DNA of 64,000 bases. Source: Thiobacillus denitrificans ATCC 25259. GTDB lineage: Bacteria; Pseudomonadota; Gammaproteobacteria; Burkholderiales; Thiobacillaceae. Of this stretch, positions 36,630-46,387 are shown piece after piece. Both the position numbers and the translations under genes were made by a program. The stretch is taken from NCBI RefSeq assembly GCF_000012745.1, contig NC_007404.1, positions 62,001 to 126,000 of the forward strand, in the 5' to 3' direction. The notes under the pieces are model-generated. The model did no database searches. It was not told where the DNA came from and saw only the letters and a program-made list of their open reading frames with translations. The first letter of the stretch is position 1, and each line of letters starts with the position of its first letter.

Positions 36630-37961
36630 ATGGATGATCTTTTAAGCCGTACCCGCGCCGCCGTCTGGCACCCCTGCACGCAGATGAAGGATCTCGAGGC
36701 GACGCCGCCGCTGGCCATCGCGCGCGGCGAAGGCCCGTGGCTCATCGACACCGCGGGCCGGCGCTACGTCGACGCGATCTCGAGCTGGTGGGTCAACCTG
36801 TTCGGCCATTGCAATCCGCGCATCAATGCCGCGATCACCGACCAGCTCGGGCGGATCGAGCACGTCATGCTCGCCGGTGCGACCCACGAACCGGTCGTCG
36901 CGCTCTCGGAGCGGCTCAGCGCGCTCACCGCCCTGGGACACGCGTTTTACGCGTCGGACGGCGCGTCGGCGACCGAAATCGCGCTGAAAATGAGCGCTCA
37001 CTACTGGCGCAACACCGGCCGCCCGGAGAAGAACGCTTTCGTCAGCCTGCAAAACGGCTACCACGGCGAGACCGTCGGCGCGCTGTCGGTCACCGACATT
37101 CCGCTCTTCCGCGCGACCTACGAACCGTTGCTACGGCACAGCGCGCGCGTGCCCTCGCCCGACGCCCGGCTCGCCGCGTCGGGCGAGTCGCCCGCGGCCT
37201 TCGCCGAACGTTGCGCCGCCGCGCTCGAGGCGCATCTCGCCGCGCACGCCGAAACGACCGCGGCGCTGATCGTCGAGCCGCTCGTGCAGGGCGCGGCCGG
37301 CATGGCGATGTATGACCCGATCTACCTGACGCGCGCGCGCGAACTCTGCGACCGCTACGAAGTGCATCTGATCGCCGACGAAATCGCGGTCGGCTTCGGC
37401 CGCAGCGGGACGATGTTCGCCTTCGAGCAGGCGCCGCTGCCGGGCGGACCCGCGCCGAAGCCGGTCCGCCCGGACTTCATCTGTCTGTCGAAGGGCATCA
37501 CCGGGGGCTATCTGCCGCTGTCGTCGGTGCTGACGACCGATTCCGTCTACGCGGCCTTTTACGGCGACGAAACGGCGCGCGGCTTTCTGCATTCGCATTC
37601 GTACACCGGCAATCCGCTCGCCTGCCGCGCGGCGCTCGCGGTGCTCGACCTATTCGAGCAGGACGACGTCATCGCCGCCAACCGCGCCAAGGCGGCCACC
37701 TTCACGACCATCCTGGCGCCCGTTCGGGCTCACCGACGGGTCCGCCACTTCCGCCGCTGCGGCATGATCTGGGCCTTCGACGTCGCCGGCGCGACCCCGG
37801 GCTTCGCCGCGCGCTTTCACCGCGCCGCGCTCGCGCAGGGCGTGTTCGTGCGGCCGATCGGCAACGTGGTCTACGTCATGCCGCCCTACGTGACCGGCGA
37901 CGACGAGATGCGGCAGGTTTGCGACGCGCTGCTCGCCTGCCTCGACGCCCCGGAGGTATAG
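36630..37961 (+). CDS. bioA: Adenosylmethionine-8-amino-7-oxononanoate aminotransferase
   Basis: The protein has 443 residues from ATG 36630. It is a class III aminotransferase with the BioA signatures VWHPCTQMKDLE and GPWLIDTAGRRYVDAISSWW, and the PLP lysine in CLSKGITGGYLPLS. It makes 7,8-diaminononanoate for biotin, using S-adenosylmethionine as amino donor. An earlier in-frame GTG at 36567 would put the CIRCE element inside the gene, so it is unlikely. No other bio gene adjoins it, and the ribosome site is weak. Confidence 0.9.
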   Translation: MDDLLSRTRAAVWHPCTQMKDLEATPPLAIARGEGPWLIDTAGRRYVDAISSWWVNLFGHCNPRINAAITDQLGRIEHVMLAGATHEPVVALSERLSALTALGHAFYASDGASATEIALKMSAHYWRNTGRPEKNAFVSLQNGYHGETVGALSVTDIPLFRATYEPLLRHSARVPSPDARLAASGESPAAFAERCAAALEAHLAAHAETTAALIVEPLVQGAAGMAMYDPIYLTRARELCDRYEVHLIADEIAVGFGRSGTMFAFEQAPLPGGPAPKPVRPDFICLSKGITGGYLPLSSVLTTDSVYAAFYGDETARGFLHSHSYTGNPLACRAALAVLDLFEQDDVIAANRAKAATFTTILAPVRAHRRVRHFRRCGMIWAFDVAGATPGFAARFHRAALAQGVFVRPIGNVVYVMPPYVTGDDEMRQVCDALLACLDAPEV

Positions 37962-38136
37962 CGGGCGCGTTTAGCGGAACCAGGACGCACGACAGAAAGT
38001 CAGTATCCGATTACTATCTTGGCGCGGCACCTGCGACGCCGGAAGGCAGGAGCGATGGGCGAGCCGGAGCGCGTTCGGCGCGCATACTACGTCGGCCGCA
38101 GCCAGGGGGCATTCAAGTCAATTCCGAGGAGAAGCA

Positions 38137-38613
38137 ATGAAATCAGCAAGTCTCGTACTCGCCCTCGTCCTGGGCATCGAGGCGACGGCGGCCGTCGCGG
38201 CCGACGCCCATTCCCACCATGCAGCCCCAACCGAAGACCGCCGCGCCGTGCTCGCGCTGAGCGAGACGGAGCGGGCGATGATCCTCGAGGAGATGCGCCT
38301 CTTCCTCGTCGGCGTCGAGAAGCTGACCGGCGCTTTGGCTCGCGAGGACATGGCCGCGGTGGCCACCGAAGCGCGCGAACTGGGTGTCAAGATGACGCAC
38401 GACGTTCCTCCGGCACTGCGCGAGAAGCTGCCCCAGGCGTTCCGCCAACTCGGGTTCACCGTGCATCGCGACTTCGACGCGCTGGCCCTCGACGCCGAGA
38501 GCATGAAGGACCCGCGTCACAGTCTCCAGCAGTTGTCGGCCACCCTGCAAAAATGCGTGAGCTGCCATGCCGGCTATCAGATCCGCCCGCAGCCGCTCGC
38601 GGCGGCGCACTGA
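38137..38613 (+). CDS. Small periplasmic c-type cytochrome-like protein
   Basis: The protein has 158 residues with a signal peptide (MKSASLVLALVLGIEATAAVAAD). A helical body follows (LSETERAMILEEMRLFL, LREKLPQAFRQLGFTVHRDFDALA), and a heme site CVSCH sits near the C-terminus (QKCVSCHAGYQIRP). A C-terminal heme site after four helices is the pattern of cytochrome c prime-type bundles. GAGG precedes the ATG. A His-rich start (HSHHAAP) may bind metal. Its partner is unknown. Confidence 0.75.
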   Translation: MKSASLVLALVLGIEATAAVAADAHSHHAAPTEDRRAVLALSETERAMILEEMRLFLVGVEKLTGALAREDMAAVATEARELGVKMTHDVPPALREKLPQAFRQLGFTVHRDFDALALDAESMKDPRHSLQQLSATLQKCVSCHAGYQIRPQPLAAAH

Positions 38614-38852
38614 GCGCGCCGCATGACGAGCATGCTGACGCGTGCCCGGGCCAGGCGACGGGTGGCGCCGCGACCCGGCTCGTACGCCGCGGGGGCAGCG
38701 GGCGCCGAGCTCACGGGCGCTACGCGTTCCGTCGCACGTAGGACAAGGCCGGGTCGCACGGCGTCGATCGGGGCGAAAAAAACGTTGGCGAGCGCAAACC
38801 TCTCTACCATGGCTGGCAGCATGGACGCGGTGCGGGGGAGGCACCCACGAGC
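38614..38852. other. Intergenic region without a supported gene
   Basis: This 239-base stretch between the cytochrome and the beta-CASP gene has only an Arg-rich 77-codon frame (38623-38856) without a ribosome site, which I reject. No clear promoter or terminator was seen. Confidence 0.5.
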
Positions 38853-40277
38853 ATGAAACTGACTTTTCTCGGCGCGGCCCACGAGGTGACGGGCTCGAGC
38901 TACCTCGTCGAGGCCGACGGCGTGCGCTTTCTGGTCGACTGCGGGATGTTCCAGGGCGGGCGCGAGGCGCGCGAAAAAAACCGCCGTCCGTTCGGCTTCG
39001 ACCCGGCGGCGCTCGACTTCGTCATCCTGACCCACGCCCACATCGACCATTCCGGCCTGTTGCCGCGGCTGGTCGCCGACGGCTACCGCGGGCCCGTGCA
39101 CGCGACCCGGGCGACCTGCGACCTGCTCGCCGTGATGCTGCCGGATTCAGCCCACATCCAGGAAAAGGAGGCCGAGTACGCGCGCGTCGACCGCTTCGGC
39201 GAGTCGGCGAGGCGCGAGGCCAATGGCGAGACCGCGCGCGACACGGCGCCGCTGTATACGGTCGCCGAGGCGCGCGCCGCGCTCGCCCGGCTGAACGGCG
39301 TCGACTACGATCTCGAAATCGCGCCTCACCCGGCTGTGCGCTGCAAATTTCGCGACGCCGGCCACATCCTCGGCTCGGCCATCGTCGAGCTGTGGATCGG
39401 CGAGGGCGCGAAGCGGCGCAAACTCGTGTTTTCGGGCGATCTGGGCCAGCCGGCGCGCCCGCTGCTGCACGACCCGACGCCGATCACGGACGCCGACTAC
39501 CTGGTGGTGGAGTCGACCTACGGCAACCGCGATCACAAGACGATGGCAGCGACCGAAGACGAGCTCGTCGAGGCGATCAACGACACGCTCGAGCGCAAGG
39601 GCGGCAACGTCGTCGTCCCCGCCTTCGCGGTCGGCCGCACGCAGGACATGCTTTATCTGTTCGCCGACCTGAGCCGCCAGGGGCGGATTCCCAAACTCAC
39701 GGTGTTCGTCGATTCGCCGATGGCGACCGCGGCGACCGAGATCACCTTCAAGCACATGGCCTTGCTCGACGCCGAGACGCATCGGCTCATGGGCCGCCAC
39801 GGCGGCACCGCGCATTTCCGCAAGCTCGGTTTCGTCGAGGACGTCGAGGAATCGAAGGCGCTCGACCGCATCAAGGGCGGCGCCGTCATCGTCTCGGCGA
39901 GCGGCATGTGCGAAGCCGGGCGCATCAAGTTCCACCTGCGCGCCAACCTCGGGCGGCGCGAGTCGAGCGTGCTCATCACCGGCTTCCAGGCGGCCGGCAC
40001 CTTCGGCCGCAGGCTCGTCGACGGCGCGAAGCAGGTCCGTCTGCTCGGCGAGGACATCAAGGTGCGCGCCGATATCTACACGCTCGGCGGCCTCTCGGCC
40101 CACGCCGACCGCAGCGCCCTGCTCGGCTGGCTCGGGCATTTCACCAACAAACCGCGTCGCGTCTTCGTCGTCCACGGCGAGGAAGACGTCGCGACCGGCT
40201 TCGCCGCGACGATCGCCACGCAGTTCGGCTGGGATGCGATCGCCCCGACCGGGGGCCGCAGCGTCGTTCTGGACTAG
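38853..40277 (+). CDS. MBL-fold beta-CASP RNA-processing exonuclease-like protein
   Basis: The protein has 474 residues. The metallo-beta-lactamase motif THAHIDHSG is near residue 61, with later ligands in DAGHILGSA and FSGDLGQP. The beta-CASP domain has VVESTYGNRDHK, VVPAFAVGRTQDMLY, the motif ASGMCEAGRIKFHL, and a C-terminal GGLSAHADRSALLGW. These define the CPSF/RNase-like YSH1 group, which cleave RNA with two zinc ions. The biological substrate in proteobacteria is not established. The next gene begins 2 bases after its stop. Confidence 0.88.
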   Translation: MKLTFLGAAHEVTGSSYLVEADGVRFLVDCGMFQGGREAREKNRRPFGFDPAALDFVILTHAHIDHSGLLPRLVADGYRGPVHATRATCDLLAVMLPDSAHIQEKEAEYARVDRFGESARREANGETARDTAPLYTVAEARAALARLNGVDYDLEIAPHPAVRCKFRDAGHILGSAIVELWIGEGAKRRKLVFSGDLGQPARPLLHDPTPITDADYLVVESTYGNRDHKTMAATEDELVEAINDTLERKGGNVVVPAFAVGRTQDMLYLFADLSRQGRIPKLTVFVDSPMATAATEITFKHMALLDAETHRLMGRHGGTAHFRKLGFVEDVEESKALDRIKGGAVIVSASGMCEAGRIKFHLRANLGRRESSVLITGFQAAGTFGRRLVDGAKQVRLLGEDIKVRADIYTLGGLSAHADRSALLGWLGHFTNKPRRVFVVHGEEDVATGFAATIATQFGWDAIAPTGGRSVVLD

Positions 40278-40279
40278 AG

Positions 40280-41338
40280 ATGAAGATGAAACCTCCCGCA
40301 CTTTCCCTGGCAGTCCTCCCGCTCGCGCTTGCGCTCGCGGGTCCCGCTTTCGCCGCCTCGGTCGCCGACTGGGAGGGCTGCAGCGCGATCCCTGCCGACG
40401 TCGACCGCCTTGCCTGTTACGACCGCGTGTCGGGGCGCGTGCCCGAGGCAGAGGCCGCGGCGACGCCCGCCGCGGACGGAATCGCGATGGAACCGGCGCC
40501 GGTCGCCGAGGCCCAGCCCGCGGATGCGCCGAGCCTGCTCTCGGCGCTCTCGCGTCACTGGGAACTCGACGACGAGGCCAAGCAGGGCGCCTTCCTATTC
40601 CGCCCGCATCGCCCCAACTATTTCCTGCCGCTCAAGTACAGCACGCGGCCCAACGACACGCCTTTCCGCGACACCTTTTCGCATTCCGACCTCGGCCTTG
40701 ATTCAATCGAGACCGAAGTGCAGCTCAGCTTCAAGATCAAGGGGATGGAAGGCGTCTTCGGCTACGACAATGTCGACCTCTGGTTCGGCTATACCGCGAG
40801 CTCGTTCTGGCAGGCCTACAACGGCACGATCTCATCGCCGTTCAGGGAGACCAACTACGAGCCCGAGGCGATGCTGGTGTTTCGAACCGACTACGACATC
40901 GCCGGGTTTCGCGGGCGTTTCATCAACCTCGGCCTGTCGCACCAGTCGAACGGCCGTGGCGAGGACCTGTCGCGCAGCTGGAATCGGGTCTACGCGCAAT
41001 TCGGTTTCGAGCGCGACAACCTCGCGCTGCTGATCCGGCCCTGGTATCGGCTGCCCGAACATGACGAAGACGACAACCCGAACATCGAGGACTACATGGG
41101 CCACGGCGACCTGCTCGCGGTCTACCGCAAGGGCCGCAACGCCTATTCGCTCCTGCTGCGTAACAATTTCAAGCGCTCCGACAATCGCGGCGCGTTCGAA
41201 CTCAGCTGGAGCTTTCCGCTGCACGGCCGGCTGAAAGGCTACGTGCAGTATTTCAACGGCTACGGCGAGTCGCTGATCGACTACAACCACCGCCAACAGT
41301 CGCTCGGTTTCGGCTTCAGCCTGGCCGAGGGCATGTAG
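40280..41338 (+). CDS. pldA: Outer-membrane phospholipase A (OMPLA)
   Basis: The protein has 352 residues from ATG 40280, with a Sec signal (LAVLPLALALAGPAFAA) and a low-complexity Ala/Pro linker up to about 80. The beta-barrel has the OMPLA active site HQSNGRG, with H221 and S223, followed by the Asn candidate in SRSWNR. YTASSFWQAYN is another family block. It hydrolyses outer-membrane phospholipids in the presence of calcium when asymmetry is lost. It lies 2 bases after the beta-CASP gene, so the two share one message. Confidence 0.9.
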   Translation: MKMKPPALSLAVLPLALALAGPAFAASVADWEGCSAIPADVDRLACYDRVSGRVPEAEAAATPAADGIAMEPAPVAEAQPADAPSLLSALSRHWELDDEAKQGAFLFRPHRPNYFLPLKYSTRPNDTPFRDTFSHSDLGLDSIETEVQLSFKIKGMEGVFGYDNVDLWFGYTASSFWQAYNGTISSPFRETNYEPEAMLVFRTDYDIAGFRGRFINLGLSHQSNGRGEDLSRSWNRVYAQFGFERDNLALLIRPWYRLPEHDEDDNPNIEDYMGHGDLLAVYRKGRNAYSLLLRNNFKRSDNRGAFELSWSFPLHGRLKGYVQYFNGYGESLIDYNHRQQSLGFGFSLAEGM

Positions 41339-41357
41339 GCCGCGCGCACGGCGCGGA

Positions 41358-42245
41358 CTACTCGGATGCGTTGGGCTCGGATGCGTTGGGCTCGGCTGCG
41401 TCGAGCGCGGCGCGCTTCAGCAGCGCGTGCACGTAGCTCACCGGAATCGCGTAGCTGATGCCGCTCGGCGTCGACAGCGCGGCTTCCTTCGCGCCTTTGA
41501 CGTAGACCGAATTGAGCACGCCGAGCACCTCCCCCGTCTCCGGGTGCCAGACCGGGCTGCCGCTGTTTCCGGGGTAGGCGATCGCGTCGAGCTCGAATAC
41601 CTCGTAGGCGTCGCGCGCCTGCTTCAGGGTGCGCGCATTGAGCTGGTCGGCACTTTGCATCGGCGTGAATATCGGAACGATCGCGGCGAGCCCGGCGCGA
41701 TGGGTCGAGGCGTTGAGCCCGAGTATGGAACCGATCGGATAGCCGGTGAAGTAGAGTTGCCAGCCTTCGCGTGCGCGCGCCGAGTCGCCGAGCTTGAGGG
41801 TCGGCAGCGGGGCGCCGTCGATCCGGAGCAGGGCGAGATCGCGCGCGCTGTCGGTCGCGACGAGGCGGGCGCTGCGCACCGCCATCTGCCGGTCGCGGCC
41901 GATGAAAACGGCGTGGACGGCTTTTTTCTCGGTGTCGAGCGGCTTGGCGAAAATGTGCGCGCACGACACGACGTGGCGGCCGTCGAGCACGGCGAAACCG
42001 GTGCCGAGCAGGTTGGCGCGCGGCCGGCCCGTCGGCTGGAAGGTGCCGACGCCGACGACGGCGGGCTTGACCTTGGCGACCGTGTCGGCCACGTCGGCCT
42101 CGACCGGGAGCGCGGTCGCGAGCAGGATCAGCGCGACGCTGGAATGCAGCTTGCTCGCCCATCGTCCAGCCCGGCGCGCAGGCCGTCGCGGAAGGCGCGG
42201 GCAAATTCGATACAATCCGGGCGGCAGCAGGGACAGTCTATTCAT
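41358..42245 (-). CDS. Trypsin-like serine protease, probably periplasmic
   Basis: The protein has 295 residues if begun at ATG 42245. A hydrophobic segment (HSSVALILLATALPVEA) gives a signal or anchor after a long basic N-terminus, so the true start may be further in. The catalytic triad is visible: His in VVSCAHIF, Asp in ARDLALLRI and Ser in AYPGNSGSPVW, as in DegP/HtrA-type proteases. No PDZ domain is present. The C-terminus is a tandem repeat EPNASEPNASE encoded by a 15-base repeat (41361-41390). It is divergent from the sugar dehydrogenase gene and shares its 5' region. Confidence 0.75.
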   Translation of the reverse strand: MNRLSLLPPGLYRICPRLPRRPARRAGRWASKLHSSVALILLATALPVEADVADTVAKVKPAVVGVGTFQPTGRPRANLLGTGFAVLDGRHVVSCAHIFAKPLDTEKKAVHAVFIGRDRQMAVRSARLVATDSARDLALLRIDGAPLPTLKLGDSARAREGWQLYFTGYPIGSILGLNASTHRAGLAAIVPIFTPMQSADQLNARTLKQARDAYEVFELDAIAYPGNSGSPVWHPETGEVLGVLNSVYVKGAKEAALSTPSGISYAIPVSYVHALLKRAALDAAEPNASEPNASE

Positions 42246-42259
42246 AGGGGAATCCAAGC

Positions 42260-43540
42260 ATGAGCGTTGTTGCGGTTGTCGGGCTGGGCTACGTCGGCCT
42301 GCCCTTGGCGGTGGAATTCGGCAAGAAGACGCGCACTGTCGGTTTTGACCTTTCACGCGAAAAAATCGAGCACTACCGTCGATTCTGCGACCCCACCGGC
42401 GAAGTGTCGTCGGACGACCTCAAGGCGGCGACGCATCTCACCGTGACGACCGACCCGGCCGCGCTGGCCGAGGCCGATTTCATCGTCGTCGCGGTACCGA
42501 CCCCGGTCGACGCGGCGCATATCCCGGATTTCTCCCCGCTCGTCGGCGCGTCGACCACGGTCGGCAAACACATGAAAAAAGGCGCGACGGTGATCTACGA
42601 ATCGACAGTCTACCCCGGCGCCACCGAGGAGGTCTGCATCCCGATTCTCGAGAAGAATTCGGGCATGACGTGGCGCCACGGCTTCCACGTCGGCTACTCG
42701 CCCGAGCGCGTGAACCCCGGCGACAAGGAAAGGACGATCACCCGGATCGTCAAGGTCGTCTCGGGCGACGACGCGGCGACCCTCGACAAGGTCGCCGAGC
42801 TCTACGGCAGCGTGATCACGGCCGGCGTGCACCGCGCGAGTTCGATCAAGGTCGCCGAAGCGGCCAAGGTCATCGAGAACACGCAGCGCGACCTCAATAT
42901 CGCGCTCATGAACGAACTCTCGCTGATCTTCCACCGCCTGGGCATCGACACGCTCGAGGTGTTGAAGGCCGCCGGAACCAAGTGGAACTTCCTGCCCTTC
43001 CGCCCGGGCCTCGTCGGCGGCCACTGCATCGGCGTCGACCCCTACTACCTGACGCACAAGGCCGACATGCTCGGCTACCACCCGCAGGTCATCCTCGCCG
43101 GCCGCCGCATCAACGACGGCATGGGCGCCTACGTCGCCCAGGAAACGGTGAAGAAAATGATCGCCGGCGGTGTCCAGGTCAAGGGCGCCAAGGTCAACGT
43201 GCTCGGGCTCACGTTCAAGGAAAACTGTCCCGACCTGCGCAATTCCAAGGTCGTCGACGTCATCCGCGAGCTGCAATCCTTCGGCTGCGAGGTGCACGTC
43301 CACGATCCGCTCGGCGAGTCGAAGGAGGCCGAACACGAATACGGGATCGGCCTCACCGCGTGGGAGGAGCTGCCGGCGTGCGACGCGCTCGTCGCCGCGG
43401 TCTCGCATGCCGCCTACCTCGACAAGCCGTTCGCGGAACTGACCGCGACCCTGAAGAAGGGCGGCACCTTCACCGACGTCAAGTCGGCGTATGACCCGGC
43501 GACCGTGGAAGCCGCGGGCTTCGCCCTATGGAGGCTCTGA
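42260..43540 (+). CDS. tviB: Nucleotide-sugar dehydrogenase, UDP-GlcNAc/GalNAc 6-dehydrogenase type
   Basis: The protein has 426 residues. The NAD motif [23 protein letters not shown], and the catalytic Cys in [16 protein letters not shown] place it with TviB/WbpO rather than with UDP-glucose dehydrogenase. It oxidises C6 of UDP-N-acetylhexosamine to the uronic acid. A TACAAT -10 candidate lies at 42211-42216. It is coupled to the epimerase gene by a TGATG overlap, so the pair would supply UDP-N-acetylgalactosaminuronate for surface polysaccharide. Confidence 0.88.
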   Translation: MSVVAVVGLGYVGLPLAVEFGKKTRTVGFDLSREKIEHYRRFCDPTGEVSSDDLKAATHLTVTTDPAALAEADFIVVAVPTPVDAAHIPDFSPLVGASTTVGKHMKKGATVIYESTVYPGATEEVCIPILEKNSGMTWRHGFHVGYSPERVNPGDKERTITRIVKVVSGDDAATLDKVAELYGSVITAGVHRASSIKVAEAAKVIENTQRDLNIALMNELSLIFHRLGIDTLEVLKAAGTKWNFLPFRPGLVGGHCIGVDPYYLTHKADMLGYHPQVILAGRRINDGMGAYVAQETVKKMIAGGVQVKGAKVNVLGLTFKENCPDLRNSKVVDVIRELQSFGCEVHVHDPLGESKEAEHEYGIGLTAWEELPACDALVAAVSHAAYLDKPFAELTATLKKGGTFTDVKSAYDPATVEAAGFALWRL

Positions 43541-44568
43541 TGTCCGCGTTCGACGCGCTCAAGGCTGAGCTCGTGGCCGAACCGAAGACCTGGCTGGTGA
43601 CGGGGGCCGCCGGCTTCATCGGCAGCAATCTCGTCGAAGCCCTGCTGAGGCTCGATCAGCGTGTCGTCGGCCTCGACAACTTCGCCACCGGGCACGAAAA
43701 GAACCTCGCGCAGGTGCAGGCGAGCGTCGGCCCTGCACGCTGGGCGAACCTGAGCTTCAAGCGCGGCGACATCCGCGACCTCATCACCTGTCATGACGCC
43801 TGCAAGGGCGTCGACTACGTACTGCATCAGGCCGCCCTCGGCTCGGTGCCGCGTTCGATCGAGGATCCGATCTCGACCCACGCCGCCAACAACACCGGCT
43901 TTCTCAACATGCTGGTTGCGGCGCGCGACGCCCGGGTCAAGCGTTTCGTCTACGCCGCATCGAGCTCGACCTACGGCGACCACCCGGCGCTGCCCAAGGT
44001 CGAGGACATCATCGGCAAGCCGCTGTCGCCGTACGCGGTGACCAAGCTCGTGAACGAGCTCTACGCCGACGTGTTCGGCCGCTGCTATGGCATGGAGTCG
44101 ATCGGCCTCAGATATTTCAACATCTTCGGCCGCCGTCAGGATCCCCAGGGCGCGTACGCCGCCGTCATCCCGAAATGGGTCGCCAGCATGATCCACGGCG
44201 AGCCGGTCTACATCAACGGCGACGGCGAGACCAGCCGCGACTTCTGCTACATCGACAACGTCATCCAGGCCAACCTGCTCGCCGCGACGAGCCCGCACGC
44301 CGACGCCGCGAACCAGGTCTACAACATCGCGGTCGGCGACCGCACGACGCTCAACGAATTGTTCGAGGCGATCCGCTCGCTGCTGGCGCCGCGCTTCCCC
44401 CATCTCGCCGACGTGAAGCCGGTCTACCGTGACTTCCGCTCGGGCGACGTGCGTCATTCGCTTGCCGACATTTCCAAGGCGCGCACGCGGCTCGGCTACG
44501 CGCCGAGCCATCGCATCGCAGACGGCCTCGCCGAGGCGATGGACTGGTACGTGCAGGACCTCGCCTAA
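43540..44568 (+). CDS. wbpP: UDP-N-acetylglucosamine 4-epimerase, WbpP/TviC type
   Basis: The protein has 342 residues from ATG 43540, chosen because GGAGG lies 5 bases before it and the ATG overlaps the previous stop; ATG 43528 would add 4 residues. It is a short-chain dehydrogenase with [15 protein letters not shown], the catalytic SSST and YxxxK in SPYAVTKL, and [12 protein letters not shown]. The family interconverts UDP-GlcNAc and UDP-GalNAc or their uronic acids. No other polysaccharide genes follow in the window. Confidence 0.87.
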   Translation: MSAFDALKAELVAEPKTWLVTGAAGFIGSNLVEALLRLDQRVVGLDNFATGHEKNLAQVQASVGPARWANLSFKRGDIRDLITCHDACKGVDYVLHQAALGSVPRSIEDPISTHAANNTGFLNMLVAARDARVKRFVYAASSSTYGDHPALPKVEDIIGKPLSPYAVTKLVNELYADVFGRCYGMESIGLRYFNIFGRRQDPQGAYAAVIPKWVASMIHGEPVYINGDGETSRDFCYIDNVIQANLLAATSPHADAANQVYNIAVGDRTTLNELFEAIRSLLAPRFPHLADVKPVYRDFRSGDVRHSLADISKARTRLGYAPSHRIADGLAEAMDWYVQDLA

Positions 44569-44682
44569 GCCCAACCCGTCATTCAATCCTTACGCGTCCG
44601 GGCGTGCCGGGCGACGCGGCAGGCGCCGGCAAATTCGTCCCCGGGAGCCTCAAGCCGGCGAGTTTCGAACCGCTAAAAGCAG

Positions 44683-46335
44683 GTGACCCAAGCCTTGCCT
44701 CCCGCTGACCCGCACCCCGCCGAAGAAACGGCGCTGGACGATCCCGGCCTGCCGTTTCGCCAGAGCGCGCTCGACATCCTGCTGCGCCGCATGCGCAGCG
44801 AAAGCGACTTCCCTGCGCTGTCCGAGGCGATCGGTGCGATCAACCGCATCGCCGCGTCGGATCGCGAGGGGGTCAACGAGCTGTCGAACAACATCCTCAA
44901 GGACTTCGCGCTCACCAACAAGCTCTTGCGGCTCGCCAACGTCGCGTTCTACAACCAGGTCGGCGGCGGCTCGATCAGCACGATCTCGCGTGCGGTCGTG
45001 ATCCTCGGTTTCGACGCCGTGCGCTCGATCGCGCTGAGCCTCATCCTGTTCGACAACCTCGAAAACAAGGCGCACGCACAGCAGCTCAAGGAAGAGTTCG
45101 TCAAGCTGCTCTACGCCGGGATGCTGGCGCGCGAAATGGCGGGCAAGGCGCAGGTGGCCGACGTCGAAGAGGCGTTCATCGGCGCGATGCTGCACAAGCT
45201 CGGGCGCATGCTGGCGATGTTCTACTTTCCCGCGGAAACCGCGCAGATCGAGGAACGGATCGCGGCCGAGGGGCTCGGCGACAGCCGGGTGTCGAGCGAA
45301 GTGCTCGGCGTCTCGTTCGAAAACCTCGGCATCGGCATCGCGCGCAGCTGGGGTTTCCCCGATCAGCTCGTGCAGAGCATGAAGAAACTTCCGGAAGGCA
45401 AGCTCAGGCGAAGCACCGCCGGCGCCGACCGCCTGCGCGCGCTCGCCGGGTTTTCCAATGCCTTGTGTGAAGCCATCCTCGACACCCCCGACAGCGAACG
45501 CGGCAAGGCGCTGGCGAAGATCACCGGGCGTTTCAGCGACGTCGTGCCGATCGGCGTCGAACAACTCGCCGAGGTGATGGAAAAGTCGATGCACGACTTC
45601 GCGCAATTCGCCCTCGCCGTGAATGTGAACCTCAAGCAGAGCGATTTCGCCCAGCAGGCGTCGAAATGGGCCGGCGTGCGCATGCCGGCGGCGTCCACCG
45701 ATCCGTCCGCCAGCGCCGACGACCGCGCCGCGCTCGAGTCGACGATGCTGCACGAGCACGCGCCGATACTCGACGACGCGTCCGCGGCCGTGCCCGAGAG
45801 TGCACCGCGCAGCAGCGCTGAAATCCAGGCCGCGCTCAGCTCGGGGCTGCAGGACGTCGGCAATTCCCTGATCGACGACAACGTGTCGATCAACGACATC
45901 CTGCGCATGATTCTCGAGGCGATGTATACCGGCATGGGCTTCGACCACGTCGTGCTGTGCATCAAGGATGGGCGTCGCAATGCGATGTGCGGCAAGTTCG
46001 GTTTCGGCGACGGCGTGCAGGACCTGATCAGGGCCTTCGACTTTCCGCTCACGGCGCCGGCGGACGTCTTTCTGGTCGCCCTGCAGCAGAACGCGGACAT
46101 CCTCATTACCGACATCGACGACGCCAAGATCGCGACGCGCATCCCCGCCTGGTATCGCGCGCGCGTCGCGGCACACACCTTCGCGCTCTTTCCGATCATC
46201 GTCCGCGGCAAGGCCGTGGGGCTGATTTACGCCGACCGCGCGCGCCCCGGCGACATCACGATCCCGGAAAAGGAATTGTCGCTGCTGAAGTCCCTGCGCA
46301 ACCAGGCCGTACTCGCCATCCGCCAGTCGGTGTAG
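44683..46335 (+). CDS. HDOD-domain protein with C-terminal GAF domain
   Basis: The protein has 550 residues from GTG 44683. An HDOD module (about 35-240) shows ILKDFALTNKLLRLANVAFYN, IGAMLHKLGRMLAMFYFP and WGFPDQLVQSMKKLP. A linker and a GAF-like domain (about 375-545, LRMILEAMYTGMGFDHVVLCIKD, IIVRGKAVGLIYADR) follow. Such proteins act as signal scaffolds in c-di-GMP or stress networks. No catalytic HD residues can be assigned. The start is uncertain because the ribosome site is weak. Confidence 0.82.
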   Translation: MTQALPPADPHPAEETALDDPGLPFRQSALDILLRRMRSESDFPALSEAIGAINRIAASDREGVNELSNNILKDFALTNKLLRLANVAFYNQVGGGSISTISRAVVILGFDAVRSIALSLILFDNLENKAHAQQLKEEFVKLLYAGMLAREMAGKAQVADVEEAFIGAMLHKLGRMLAMFYFPAETAQIEERIAAEGLGDSRVSSEVLGVSFENLGIGIARSWGFPDQLVQSMKKLPEGKLRRSTAGADRLRALAGFSNALCEAILDTPDSERGKALAKITGRFSDVVPIGVEQLAEVMEKSMHDFAQFALAVNVNLKQSDFAQQASKWAGVRMPAASTDPSASADDRAALESTMLHEHAPILDDASAAVPESAPRSSAEIQAALSSGLQDVGNSLIDDNVSINDILRMILEAMYTGMGFDHVVLCIKDGRRNAMCGKFGFGDGVQDLIRAFDFPLTAPADVFLVALQQNADILITDIDDAKIATRIPAWYRARVAAHTFALFPIIVRGKAVGLIYADRARPGDITIPEKELSLLKSLRNQAVLAIRQSV

Positions 46336-46387
46336 GGCTGCGCCTCCCGCTGCCGGGATGGCCGGCCGAATTCGGCATAATGCTGTG

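Noticed and set aside
38623..38856. Arg-rich 77-codon frame before the beta-CASP gene
   Set aside because: No ribosome site, no recognisable domain, composition of a shadow frame; its end overlaps the start of the real gene.
41339..41357. GC hairpin between pldA and the protease as terminator
   Set aside because: Stem of only 6 bp and no T-run on either strand.
42160..42225. Similarity between the DNA before tviB and the spacer at about 44600-44645 (shared GGCAAATTCG and GC-rich flanks)
   Set aside because: Only about ten bases match exactly; the rest is generic GC-rich sequence and could be chance.
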